The notes beneath the pieces are model-generated. The model was not told the DNA's origin. It saw nothing but the letters and a program-made list of their open reading frames with translations, and made no database searches. A stretch of 9,524 bases of DNA from Flavobacteriaceae bacterium (GTDB taxonomy: Bacteria > Bacteroidota > Bacteroidia > Flavobacteriales > Flavobacteriaceae). The stretch spans positions 1 to 9,524 of the forward strand of contig JABSPP010000039.1 in NCBI GenBank assembly GCA_013214275.1, in the 5' to 3' direction. The stretch's first letter is position 1, and the number at the start of each line of letters is the position of its first letter. Of the stretch, positions 1-6,221 are shown one piece after another. A program made the translations under genes and the position numbers.

Positions 1-157
1 TATCGGGGTGGTATTTTTTTGCCATTTTCCTGTAGGCTTTTTTCACATCGCTATCTGATGCTGATTTATCAATTTCAAGAATTTTGTAGGCATTGTCTAT
101 GGCATTGTAAAACATGGCCTTGATTGATTCAAAATCATTCTGGCTAATGTATAGGTA
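1..157 (-). pseudogene. J-domain (DnaJ) portion of the same TerB/DnaJ gene, in frame after the TGA, cut by the window edge
   Basis: Reading on in the frame of the TerB gene directly after the TGA gives YLYISQNDFESIKAMF, then NAYKILEIDKSASDSDVKKA and YRKMAKKYHPD up to the window edge. The HPD triad that stimulates Hsp70 ATPase is encoded at 2-10. The linker and J domain follow the TerB domain in the order and spacing of Bacteroidota TerB-DnaJ proteins, with no shift of frame. Only the single TGA at 158-160 separates the two parts. An ATG inside the linker (113-115) could in principle restart translation, but there is no promoter box or ribosome site to suggest a separate gene. I treat it as the distal part of one gene broken by a nonsense codon, or as a base-call error at that codon. 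Confidence 0.7.
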
Positions 158-652
158 TCAGGCAATCTTCCTTATTTGCTCTACTTCCTTTGCTGTTACA
201 TGCTGATCTGATCTGGCGATCCCAAAGAGAAAATGGAGTAATTGCAGTCGTGAGGAGTGTGGCATATGTTGACGAATCTGCATGCAGACTTGTCGCGTAG
301 AAATTTGCTTTTTCATAATCCCTTTGAACAATAGAAATGCGCGATTGGCTCTTTCTTTGCCATACATTCCAACAAACTGGGATCGGACAAAGTTTAACTC
401 TCTTTGATCAACTTTACCATCGGCTTTGATTACGGTGGCTGCTAGAATTAATAGACTGATCTCAAAGTCTCCTGATTGTGTCTGACTTGGTGATGTTCTG
501 TATGTGCGCTTGAAAACTCTTTGTTCTTGTTCAAAATCTTCTTTGGAATATGCATCTATCACTGTTCCAGCAACAAATCCAATAATGGCTCCGATGGGCC
601 CACCGGCTGCAAAGCCTATCCCCGCTCCTAACCATTTTGAAAAATTACTCAT
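158..652 (-). CDS. TerB-domain protein, N-terminal part of a TerB/DnaJ co-chaperone, ended by an in-frame TGA
   Basis: The product is 164 residues from the ATG at 652, reading MSNFSKWLGAG. It opens with a glycine-rich hydrophobic stretch (roughly residues 6-34, with GAGIGFAAGGPIGAIIGF) that could insert into a membrane. A helical TerB-like domain follows, with the marker LAATVIKADGKVDQREL near the middle and a second helical half ending in EVEQIRKIA. TerB/DnaJ proteins of this type (DjlA-like) are expected to act as membrane-tethered Hsp70 co-chaperones, with the J domain at the C-terminus. An open frame continues upstream to 730, but I prefer the ATG at 652 because a -7 promoter box (TACTTTTG) sits at 674-681, leaving a leader of about 18 nt. 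The stop at 158-160 is TGA, whereas the other complete genes here end in TAA or TAG. The same frame continues beyond it with a recognisable J domain (next entry), so this is probably a truncated gene or a sequence error. Confidence 0.75.
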   Translation of the reverse strand: MSNFSKWLGAGIGFAAGGPIGAIIGFVAGTVIDAYSKEDFEQEQRVFKRTYRTSPSQTQSGDFEISLLILAATVIKADGKVDQRELNFVRSQFVGMYGKERANRAFLLFKGIMKKQISTRQVCMQIRQHMPHSSRLQLLHFLFGIARSDQHVTAKEVEQIRKIA

Positions 653-673
653 TTTAGTGAATTTTTTGAGCTT

Positions 674-681
674 CAAAAGTA
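674..681 (-). promoter_or_regulatory. Candidate -7 promoter box for the TerB/DnaJ gene
   Basis: TACTTTTG matches the Bacteroidota sigma-ABfr -7 consensus TAnnTTTG. Transcription would begin near 670, about 18 nt before the ATG at 652. I see no convincing -33 TTTG element at the usual distance upstream. Confidence 0.4.
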
Positions 682-885
682 CATGATTTTTTTCATTTTT
701 TACAGATTTGAAAAGTGTATTGATCTGCAAATAACCTCACTATAAAACTGGGGTGAGCAGTCTTTTTGAGGAACTAATCTGGTGTATGGGTTTTATGTTA
801 TTTGACGATCTACTAGAATGGATACGAACTTGGCACTTATGAATGACCTTTGTTTTGTTATTTGATCGAAAAGCTGCTTTGTGTG

Positions 886-983
886 TTGCGTAAGCGATAG
901 CAGCGACATCCTTTTTTGTCCTGTACAGGCAAAAAAGATATAGCGGATAGCGCGACCCGCAGGGGTACGCCCAGAAATAATTC
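886..983 (+). ncRNA. Structured repeat resembling the Flavo-1-type RNA of Flavobacteria
   Basis: The block has much higher G+C than its surroundings and folds strongly. An internal hairpin has arms CTTTTTTG (911-918) and CAAAAAAG (930-937) around the palindrome CCTGTACAGG (920-929). Outside it, GCGATAGCAGCGACAT (894-909) pairs imperfectly with ATAGCGGATAGCGC (939-952). A third helix, GCGACCC with GGGGTACGC around a GCA loop, lies at about 951-971. The phrase GATATAGCGGATAGC followed by CGACC and a GGG...CGCCC arm matches what I remember of a repeat found many times between genes in Flavobacteria, probably the family named Flavo-1 RNA, whose function is unknown. The structure is seen directly. 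The family name is from memory and could be wrong, and the ends are approximate. Confidence 0.5.
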
Positions 984-1030
984 CCAATGTATTTCCTCGA
1001 GTTACGGTATAAATATGGTGTTATAATGTG

Positions 1031-1038
1031 TATATTTG
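1031..1038 (+). promoter_or_regulatory. Candidate -7 promoter box for the bacilliredoxin gene
   Basis: TATATTTG is an exact match to TAnnTTTG. It predicts a start near 1042 and an 18-nt leader before the ATG at 1060, the same spacing as for the divergent TerB gene. No clear -33 TTTG is visible. Confidence 0.5.
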
Positions 1039-1059
1039 CATTCTAAATTTTAAAAAACT

Positions 1060-1470
1060 ATGTACCCTGAGGAACTTGTAAAACCTATGCGTGAGGAACT
1101 GACTGACAATGGTTTCTCGCCACTATATACGTCTGAAGATGTTGATAATGCCTTGGCAAAAAAAGGCACAACACTGGTAATGGTGAATTCTGTTTGTGGT
1201 TGTGCTGCTGGAACGGCAAGACCGGGAACTTTATCATCTTTACAGTTTGATAAAAAACCTGATTATTTAACGACTGTTTTTGCGGGTGTAGATAAGGAAT
1301 CTACTGCGCAGGCAAGAGAGCATATGATTCCTTTTCCGCCATCTTCCCCTGCTGTGGCATTGTTTAAGGACGGGGAGTTGGTTCATATGTTAGAGCGCCA
1401 TCATATTGAGGGAAGATCTGCTCAAATGATTGCTCAAAACTTGATTGCTGCCTATCAAGAGCATTGTTAG
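1060..1470 (+). CDS. BrxA/BrxB (YphP/YqiW) family bacilliredoxin
   Basis: The product is 136 residues, close to the usual 137-145 for the family. It is a thioredoxin-fold protein with the characteristic CGC active site (Cys46-Gly47-Cys48 in NSVCGCAAGTARPG) and the downstream FPPSSPAVALFKDGELVHMLERHHIEGR segment, where the cis-Pro region and final strands lie. In Firmicutes these proteins remove bacillithiol from S-bacillithiolated proteins after oxidative stress, and many Bacteroidota carry homologues. It should be cytoplasmic, as there is no signal peptide. The ATG at 1060 is 22 nt after a good -7 box, and no other start fits. A further cysteine is the last residue (Cys136), three residues after the Tyr-Gln-Glu tail, and its role is unclear. 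The family call is strong. The actual thiol partner in this organism is inferred. Confidence 0.9.
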   Translation: MYPEELVKPMREELTDNGFSPLYTSEDVDNALAKKGTTLVMVNSVCGCAAGTARPGTLSSLQFDKKPDYLTTVFAGVDKESTAQAREHMIPFPPSSPAVALFKDGELVHMLERHHIEGRSAQMIAQNLIAAYQEHC

Positions 1471-1526
1471 ATTTGGATATGTTTCCGTGACGGGAGAATG
1501 CGTTTAAAGGAAAACCCCCGACTTGC

Positions 1527-1553
1527 TCTTCCTGAAGTCCTTTTTTAAGGAAT
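1527..1553 (+). terminator. Weak candidate intrinsic terminator after the bacilliredoxin gene
   Basis: GACTT and AAGTC (about 1528-1532 and 1543-1547) form a 5-bp stem with a 10-nt loop, followed by CTTTTTT. The stem is short, so termination may be inefficient and the small gene at 1588 might be read from the same transcript. Confidence 0.3.
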
Positions 1554-1587
1554 ACCATTTTACAATAATGTAATTAAATAAGATATC

Positions 1588-1761
1588 ATGGATGAGAAAA
1601 TAGACAAGACAATTAAATATTACACCGTAAAGAGCGAGGAAATTCTAAATTATATCAATTCTAACCACAATCTCACTGCCGAGCAGATTATTCAGAGTGC
1701 TGAGGAGTTGTCTATCTTAGAGTATAAGTTAACGGCTTTGGAAGTTGCGAAAGAGAATTAA
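1588..1761 (+). CDS. Small uncharacterised protein, 57 residues
   Basis: The frame runs ATG to TAA and encodes MDEKIDKTIKYYTVKSEEIL, then NYINSNHNLTAEQIIQSAEE and LSILEYKLTALEVAKEN. It is acidic and predicted almost wholly alpha-helical, with hydrophobic residues spaced as in a short two-helix bundle. There are no cysteines, no signal peptide and no membrane segment. The composition looks like a genuine protein: it has a normal mix of charged and aliphatic residues and a helix-capping NLTAEQ in the middle. It resembles small proteins I believe are conserved in flavobacteria, but I cannot name a family or a function. It lies 117 nt after the bacilliredoxin gene on the same strand, with only a weak possible terminator between, and converges with the HD gene 82 nt downstream. 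Confidence 0.65.
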   Translation: MDEKIDKTIKYYTVKSEEILNYINSNHNLTAEQIIQSAEELSILEYKLTALEVAKEN

Positions 1762-1843
1762 ACGCGTGTTTTCTTTGTGGTGATATTGGTGTGACTCCCG
1801 TAATTTGAGTGCGTTTGGATGGTGTTATTGTAAGAAATGATGC

Positions 1844-2500
1844 TTATTTAACTCCCTCCCACTCGTGATAAAACTGTGTCAAAAAACTTTCCATGTAGGC
1901 ATGGCGTTCTTGAGCGATGAGTCTTCCTGTTTTGGTATTCATCAAATCTTTTAACAACAAAAGTTTTTCGTAGAAATGATTGATTGATGGTGCAGTTGAC
2001 TTCGTATACTCTTCTTTATTCATGTTTAGGTTTGGTGGGATGGATGGATCGTACAAGGCACGGTTTTTAAATCCTCCATAGTTAAAACATCGAGCAATTC
2101 CAATAGCGCCAATTGCATCTAACCGGTCTGCATCTTGAACTACCGATAGTTCGGCAGATGTGAATTGTTGTTTCCTTCCTACACTTGACTTGAATGATAT
2201 TTCTTTGATGATGTTTTCTACATGAACAATCACCTCTTCACTCACCCGTTCTTCTTCTAAAAATGACCTCGCCTTTTTAGGACCTATGGACTCATCTCCA
2301 CAATGAAACTTGGCATCTGCGATATCGTGAAGCAGCGCTCCCAAACTCACTATAAAAAGGTTTACATCTTCCTCTTTTGCAATCAGATGGGCATTTTTAA
2401 ATACTCTCTGGGTGTGGAACCAGTCGTGTCCACCCTCGGCGTCTTTAAGGGTGTTTTTTACAAATTGTGTGGTATTCTGTATGATTTGCTCTTGATTCAC
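1844..2500 (-). CDS. HD-domain metal-dependent phosphohydrolase (YedJ/YpgQ-like)
   Basis: The product is 218 residues, the usual size for stand-alone HD hydrolases of this group. The metal-binding signature is complete: His29 in GHDWFHTQRV, His58-Asp59 in ALLHDIAD, and Asp123 in VVQDADRLDAIGAIGIARCF. The last segment is the hallmark of the YedJ/YpgQ subgroup. These enzymes cleave phosphate esters or pyrophosphates, and B. subtilis YpgQ acts on (deoxy)nucleoside triphosphates, but the substrate here is not known. It is a soluble cytoplasmic protein. The start is GTG (2498-2500), with MNQEQIIQ immediately after. No in-frame ATG lies near the N-terminus, and a 14-bp palindrome sits 6-19 nt upstream. 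It is 127 nt downstream of the dehydrogenase gene on the same strand, separated by a hairpin, so it is probably transcribed separately. Confidence 0.85.
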   Translation of the reverse strand: MNQEQIIQNTTQFVKNTLKDAEGGHDWFHTQRVFKNAHLIAKEEDVNLFIVSLGALLHDIADAKFHCGDESIGPKKARSFLEEERVSEEVIVHVENIIKEISFKSSVGRKQQFTSAELSVVQDADRLDAIGAIGIARCFNYGGFKNRALYDPSIPPNLNMNKEEYTKSTAPSINHFYEKLLLLKDLMNTKTGRLIAQERHAYMESFLTQFYHEWEGVK

Positions 2501-2505
2501 TGTTG

Positions 2506-2519
2506 AGTTTGCTCAAACT
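2506..2519. promoter_or_regulatory. 14-bp palindrome just upstream of the HD gene start
   Basis: AGTTTG-CT-CAAACT has perfect 6-bp arms around a 2-bp centre. It lies 6-19 nt upstream of the GTG start, where it could be an operator or a small leader hairpin that affects translation. Chance occurrence in A+T-rich DNA is possible. Confidence 0.25.
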
Positions 2520-2573
2520 TCTGTTAAAATCTGCCTTTAAACCTCGGGCAATATCTATCAGGGAAATTGTTGA

Positions 2574-2602
2574 AATAGTACTCAATACGATCTTGTACTA
2601 TT
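2574..2602 (-). terminator. Hairpin after the dehydrogenase gene, possible terminator
   Basis: AATAGTAC (2574-2581) and GTACTATT (2595-2602) form a perfect 8-bp stem with a 13-nt loop, 25 nt beyond the dehydrogenase stop codon. On the minus strand it is followed only by TTTC then AAC, a poor U-tract. On the plus strand a run of seven T follows after an 8-nt gap. It separates the dehydrogenase and HD genes and may stop or protect the dehydrogenase mRNA. Confidence 0.35.
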
Positions 2603-2627
2603 CGAATATCTTTTTTTCAGAAATGCT

Positions 2628-4169
2628 TTAAAGATCAAATTTAATTCCTTGTGCTAAGGGGAGATCAGCCGTATAATTAATAGTATTTGTCTGTCGCCTC
2701 ATATATATTTTCCAGGCATCAGAACCCGATTCTCGTCCACCTCCTGTTTCTTTTTCTCCACCAAAGGCTCCGCCAATTTCAGCACCAGAAGTTCCAATGT
2801 TTACATTGGCTATTCCACAATCAGAACCTGCATGGGATAAAAAGTATTCTGCTTCACGAAGGTTATTGGTCATAATGGCAGAAGATAATCCTTGGGCAAC
2901 TCCATTTTGTAGTTCTATGGCGCTTTGTACGTTTCCATTATATTTTAAAAGGTACAAAATGGGAGCAAATGTCTCGTGTTGGACGATTTCAAAGTAATTA
3001 CCAGCTTCTGCGATTGCAGGTTTTACATAGCAGCCACTTTCATATCCTTCGCCATTTAAAACTCCTCCTTGTACAACGATATTACCCCCTTCGGACACTA
3101 CTTTTTCTAGTGCATTTGTGTACATATCTACTGCATCAGTATCAATTAAGGGTCCTACATGATTGTTTTCGTCCAGTGGATTTCCAATTCTCAGTTGACC
3201 GTAAGCAGCTATTAGCGCATTTTTTACTTGATCGTAAATAGACTCATGAATGATTAGTCTTCTTGTAGAGGTACAACGCTGACCCGCAGTCCCTACAGCA
3301 CCGAATACTGCACCAATAACTGTCATCTTGATATCAGCATCTGGTGTTACTATAATGGCATTATTCCCTCCTAATTCCAACAAGGATTTCCCTAGACGTT
3401 CTCCTACTGTTTTCGCAACAATTTTCCCCATTCGGGTAGATCCTGTTGCTGAGACTAAGGGAATTCGTTTGTCTGTTGTTATAAATTCACCTACGCGATA
3501 GTCTCCTTGTACCAGGCATGAGATCCCTTCGGGCAGGTTATTTTCTTTTAACACTTGCGCGATGATATTTTGACAAGCGACACCGCACAAAGGTGTTTTT
3601 TCACTGGGTTTCCATACGCACACATCTCCACAAATCCATGCTAGCGCAGTATTCCAGGCCCAGACTGCCACAGGAAAATTAAACGCAGAGATAATTCCTA
3701 CAACTCCTAGTGGATGGTATTGTTCATACATTCTATGCCCTGGCCGTTCTGAATGCATTGTTAATCCGTGTAACTGACGAGATAATCCTACAGCGAAGTC
3801 ACAAATATCTATCATCTCTTGAACTTCTCCCAGGCCTTCTTGGTAACTTTTTCCCATTTCATAGGATACTAACTTCCCTAGGGGCTCTTTTAATTCACGA
3901 AGTTTTTCTCCAAACTGACGAACAATTTCTCCACGCTGTGGGGCAGGCATAGTTCTCCACGTTTTGAACGCAGCAGTTGCTGTAGTCATCACCATCTCAT
4001 AATCCTTATTGGTCGTTGTCTTGACGCTTCCAATACGTTTACCATCTACTGGGGAGTAGCTGTCGATTAGTGGCCCACCTGAAAACCACCGAGCACCTGT
4101 AGAGGTTCCCTCATTGATATCTTTTACACTTAATTTTTTTAATGCTTCTTGAATTCCGAAATCTGTCAT
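2628..4169 (-). CDS. amaB: ALDH7/antiquitin-family aldehyde dehydrogenase (L-aminoadipate-semialdehyde / piperideine-6-carboxylate dehydrogenase)
   Basis: The product is 513 residues, the normal length for antiquitin-type enzymes (about 500-540). Family motifs are in order: FNFPVAVWAWN with Asn164 of the oxyanion hole, WKPSEKTPL with Lys187 for NAD binding, SATGSTRMG near 240-248, LELGGNNAI with general base Glu265, and GTAGQRCTSTRRL with the catalytic Cys299. The EIGGAFGGEKETGGGRESGSDAWK tail is typical of this family. Such enzymes oxidise alpha-aminoadipate semialdehyde, in equilibrium with piperideine-6-carboxylate, to aminoadipate with NAD+ in lysine degradation, and the family also handles other aldehydes. 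It is a cytoplasmic, probably tetrameric enzyme. No other lysine-pathway gene is adjacent, so the pathway role rests on family membership. The ATG at 4169 lies about 68 nt from a predicted transcription start, and a 33-bp palindrome occupies this leader. All catalytic residues are intact. Confidence 0.92.
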   Translation of the reverse strand: MTDFGIQEALKKLSVKDINEGTSTGARWFSGGPLIDSYSPVDGKRIGSVKTTTNKDYEMVMTTATAAFKTWRTMPAPQRGEIVRQFGEKLRELKEPLGKLVSYEMGKSYQEGLGEVQEMIDICDFAVGLSRQLHGLTMHSERPGHRMYEQYHPLGVVGIISAFNFPVAVWAWNTALAWICGDVCVWKPSEKTPLCGVACQNIIAQVLKENNLPEGISCLVQGDYRVGEFITTDKRIPLVSATGSTRMGKIVAKTVGERLGKSLLELGGNNAIIVTPDADIKMTVIGAVFGAVGTAGQRCTSTRRLIIHESIYDQVKNALIAAYGQLRIGNPLDENNHVGPLIDTDAVDMYTNALEKVVSEGGNIVVQGGVLNGEGYESGCYVKPAIAEAGNYFEIVQHETFAPILYLLKYNGNVQSAIELQNGVAQGLSSAIMTNNLREAEYFLSHAGSDCGIANVNIGTSGAEIGGAFGGEKETGGGRESGSDAWKIYMRRQTNTINYTADLPLAQGIKFDL

Positions 4170-4184
4170 TTTGGTTTTTTTTCG

Positions 4185-4217
4185 TGATTGGTATTAAAAT
4201 TATTTTAATATCAATCA
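4185..4217. promoter_or_regulatory. 33-bp near-perfect palindrome in the dehydrogenase leader
   Basis: Sixteen base pairs flank a single central base at 4201. The left arm begins TGATTGGTATTAAAAT and the right arm ends ATTTTAATATCAATCA. The only imperfection is G4191 opposite T4211. It lies 16-48 nt upstream of the start codon and 24 nt or more downstream of the -7 box at 4241-4248. It could be an operator for a dimeric repressor acting as a roadblock, or a leader hairpin. No U-tract follows on the minus strand, so it is not a standard terminator. Confidence 0.5.
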
Positions 4218-4240
4218 GGTATATTTTGATTTGTGAGGCA

Positions 4241-4248
4241 CAAAAGTA
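4241..4248 (-). promoter_or_regulatory. Candidate -7 promoter box for the dehydrogenase gene
   Basis: TACTTTTG matches TAnnTTTG exactly and is identical to the box upstream of the TerB gene. Transcription would begin near 4237, placing the palindrome at 4185-4217 inside the 5' untranslated region. No -33 TTTG is evident. Confidence 0.45.
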
Positions 4249-4309
4249 CAAATAACTTTCGTAAATGATACGTGATTCCCTTGACAGAATTCTATTGGTA
4301 TAGCGCCTT

Positions 4310-5662
4310 CTAAAATTGGTAAGTTATTCCTGAATAAACACCTATAAAATAGGGTTGATATCCGTTGCTACCCCTAGAAAAAGTATTTAAATGAACCTTC
4401 AACATTGGGTTGACATTTAAAAATAAATTTGAAGAAATTTGATAGTCAAGATCTAAACCAACATTTCCACTAAAGTTGACAGAATTAAGGTTGTTAGCAG
4501 CACCAATATCTACTCTTCCCAGTACATCAGAAAGTAAAATAATCTCATTTTTTTGAAGAAATAGAGAGCTAAAACCACCAATCAGGTGTGAACGGATTTT
4601 TTTTGAATTAGCAATTCTATATTTGGCCTCAATAGGAATTTCTATGTAATGCATCGCTTGATTTAATTCAGCATCTAAATCTACGATGCTATATGTCTCT
4701 GATGCAGAATTTACAAGATCTGTTCGCTCTGAAAACGAATAGTTAATACCAGATCTTAGGCTGACAGAGGATGGCGTATTGGTGGTACTAAACTGATTTA
4801 ATAGTACGACATTTTCTGTGTTGAAACTAATTTTCTGTGTTAAGACACCCGACTGTAAGATGAACCTATTACTTAGCTTGTAAGAAACAGAAATTCCGAT
4901 GTTCACTGCTGTATTCCCAAAAGTATTGTTGTTTCTGATAGCCACATCAGTAGGTGAATTTGAAGTATTTGCCATTGTTGATAAGGCTATCAATGGACGT
5001 ACAGACCATTTTTTATCTTTATTGTTCATATCAAGAGACTTGTCATCTTGATGGGGGGTTAATTCCTTTTTTTGCTGATTTGTGTATTGATTTTTAAGTG
5101 AATCTTTAGTCGTACTCAAGCTAGTGATTGTGGCTGACGGTATTTTCTTTTTTATCACTTCAGATACCTCATTGGTTTTTACAAGCTGATCAACTTCTCC
5201 AGAAATAGAAGGGCTGTTGTCTTTTTTTTGCTCGTTGTTTTTGATGACTGTATGGGCAATCCTACTTTTTAAAATTTTCTCACTACCTGTATGATCATTT
5301 CTTTTTTTGTATTGAATCTTCCCCTTTTCCTGCTCTCCTGTAATGAATACCTCACCTTTCTCTGTGGGGCTAGTTTTTTGGAAAAAATCTTTGGGAGTTT
5401 CCTGTTGAGGATTTTTTTTGGGACTAGTTGTAATGATAGGATCCACAACAACCTCATTGGACTTATTTTTCTGAGTATACAAAATAAATAACCCTACAAT
5501 GAGAATAGCAGCTCCAGACGATATCCACCAAAAGGAGAAGAACCTCTTGTTTTTACGTTGCAAACGGCTTTCAATCTGATACCAAAGTTCAGGGTTGGGC
5601 TGTTGCTCAAAATGTTGGAATTTTTCCTGAAATAAATGGTCTATATTTTTTTTATCTGACAT
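4310..5662 (-). CDS. Probable dual membrane-spanning anti-sigma factor with C-terminal outer-membrane beta-barrel
   Basis: The 450 residues fall into four parts. Residues 1-38 (IDHLFQEKFQHFEQQPNPELW...) are a short cytoplasmic helical region of the kind that binds ECF sigma factors in Bacteroidota. Residues 42-63 (FSFWWISSGAAILIVGLFIL) are one hydrophobic inner-membrane helix preceded by the basic QRKNKR. Residues 64-218 are a polar linker rich in Lys, Ser, Thr, Asn and Gln with little predicted fold. Residues 219-450 show alternating amphipathic strands with polar turns and end in GVYSGITYQF, the C-terminal aromatic signal of BAM-inserted barrels. There is no signal peptide, so the N-terminus stays in the cytoplasm. 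This is the architecture of the dual membrane-spanning anti-sigma factors (Dma) described in Bacteroides thetaiotaomicron. The start overlaps the end of the ECF sigma gene by 11 nt, which suggests translational coupling and fits a sigma/anti-sigma pair. The barrel alone would be called a generic outer-membrane beta-barrel protein. Confidence 0.78.
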   Translation of the reverse strand: MSDKKNIDHLFQEKFQHFEQQPNPELWYQIESRLQRKNKRFFSFWWISSGAAILIVGLFILYTQKNKSNEVVVDPIITTSPKKNPQQETPKDFFQKTSPTEKGEVFITGEQEKGKIQYKKRNDHTGSEKILKSRIAHTVIKNNEQKKDNSPSISGEVDQLVKTNEVSEVIKKKIPSATITSLSTTKDSLKNQYTNQQKKELTPHQDDKSLDMNNKDKKWSVRPLIALSTMANTSNSPTDVAIRNNNTFGNTAVNIGISVSYKLSNRFILQSGVLTQKISFNTENVVLLNQFSTTNTPSSVSLRSGINYSFSERTDLVNSASETYSIVDLDAELNQAMHYIEIPIEAKYRIANSKKIRSHLIGGFSSLFLQKNEIILLSDVLGRVDIGAANNLNSVNFSGNVGLDLDYQISSNLFLNVNPMLKVHLNTFSRGSNGYQPYFIGVYSGITYQF

Positions 5663-6221
5663 GGGATGCCTTCTGATTTTTTATTTGATACTCTGTTATT
5701 TTTTCTTTTAAAATCAATCTTGCACGCGATAAATTTGATTTTGAAGTCCCTTCAGAAATCTGAAGCATTTCTCCAATTTTTTTGTGTGAAAAACGATCTA
5801 ATACGTATAGATTGAATACCAGTCGATATTGATTTGGTAGCTGTTGAATAAACCCTAATAAGACGTCTATCCCTATTTCTTGATCATTTTCTACATAAAC
5901 TATTTCATTTTCTAACTCTCCTTGCCTTAAGACCCTGAGTTGACTCATTTGCCTGTGTTTTTGCAATGCCACATTGATCGTTATTCTTTTGATCCAACCC
6001 TCGAATGAGCCTTTATGATCGTATTGTTTGATCTTTTTAAAGATCATAAGGAAGCTGTCTTGCAGAACATCCTCAGCATCTTCCTTATTTTGACTATATT
6101 TCAAACATAACGCAAAGAGTTTTGCAGCAAAAAACTGATATATTTTTGCTTGTGCAGAAGGATCATTCTGACAACAATTGTTTATGAGTTCATTGAGACG
6201 AATATGACTTACAATTTTCAT
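5652..6221 (-). CDS. ECF-family RNA polymerase sigma factor
   Basis: The product is 189 residues, typical for ECF sigma factors. Region 2 is seen in AAKLFALCLKYSQNKEDAED followed by VLQDSFLMIFKKIKQYDHKG and SFEGWIKRITINVALQKHR. Region 4 is seen in LPNQYRLVFNLYVLDRFSHK followed by KIGEMLQISEGTSKSNLSRAR, the helix-turn-helix that reads the -35 element. Region 3 is absent, as expected. I chose the ATG at 6219-6221, giving MKIVSHIRLNEL. A TTG one codon upstream (6224) is possible but less likely. The gene overlaps the downstream membrane protein by 11 nt, so the two are one transcription unit and a likely sigma/anti-sigma pair. The upstream region has no obvious paired promoter elements, so autoregulation cannot be judged. 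Targets are unknown, although by analogy envelope genes are likely. Confidence 0.9.
   Translation of the reverse strand: MKIVSHIRLNELINNCCQNDPSAQAKIYQFFAAKLFALCLKYSQNKEDAEDVLQDSFLMIFKKIKQYDHKGSFEGWIKRITINVALQKHRQMSQLRVLRQGELENEIVYVENDQEIGIDVLLGFIQQLPNQYRLVFNLYVLDRFSHKKIGEMLQISEGTSKSNLSRARLILKEKITEYQIKNQKASHVR

Larger units (their letters stand above)
653..1059. other. Non-coding divergent region between the TerB/DnaJ and bacilliredoxin genes
   Basis: No convincing gene is present. The region holds promoter boxes for both flanking genes and the structured repeat at 886-983. A 10-base direct repeat TGTTATTTGA occurs at 796-805 and 856-865, with no evident role. The 64-codon minus-strand frame at 793-987 runs through the hairpin-rich repeat and has no recognisable protein features. 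Confidence 0.6.

Noticed and set aside
158..160. Genome-wide recoding of TGA (for example as Trp or Gly)
   Set aside because: The other genes use TGG for Trp and ordinary Gly codons, and none contains an internal TGA, so a changed genetic code is not supported.
653..730. N-terminal extension of the TerB protein (26 extra residues from 730)
   Set aside because: The extension covers the -7 promoter box at 674-681 and is lysine-rich low-complexity sequence. The ATG at 652 gives a typical family N-terminus.
793..987. 64-codon open frame on the minus strand
   Set aside because: It runs through the hairpin-rich repeat at 886-983, has no recognisable domain, and its composition follows the structured DNA. 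It is more likely a by-product of the repeat.
2969..3241. Long open frames on the plus strand inside the dehydrogenase and anti-sigma genes
   Set aside because: They lie opposite well-supported coding sequence, have no domain features, and are explained as antisense shadows.
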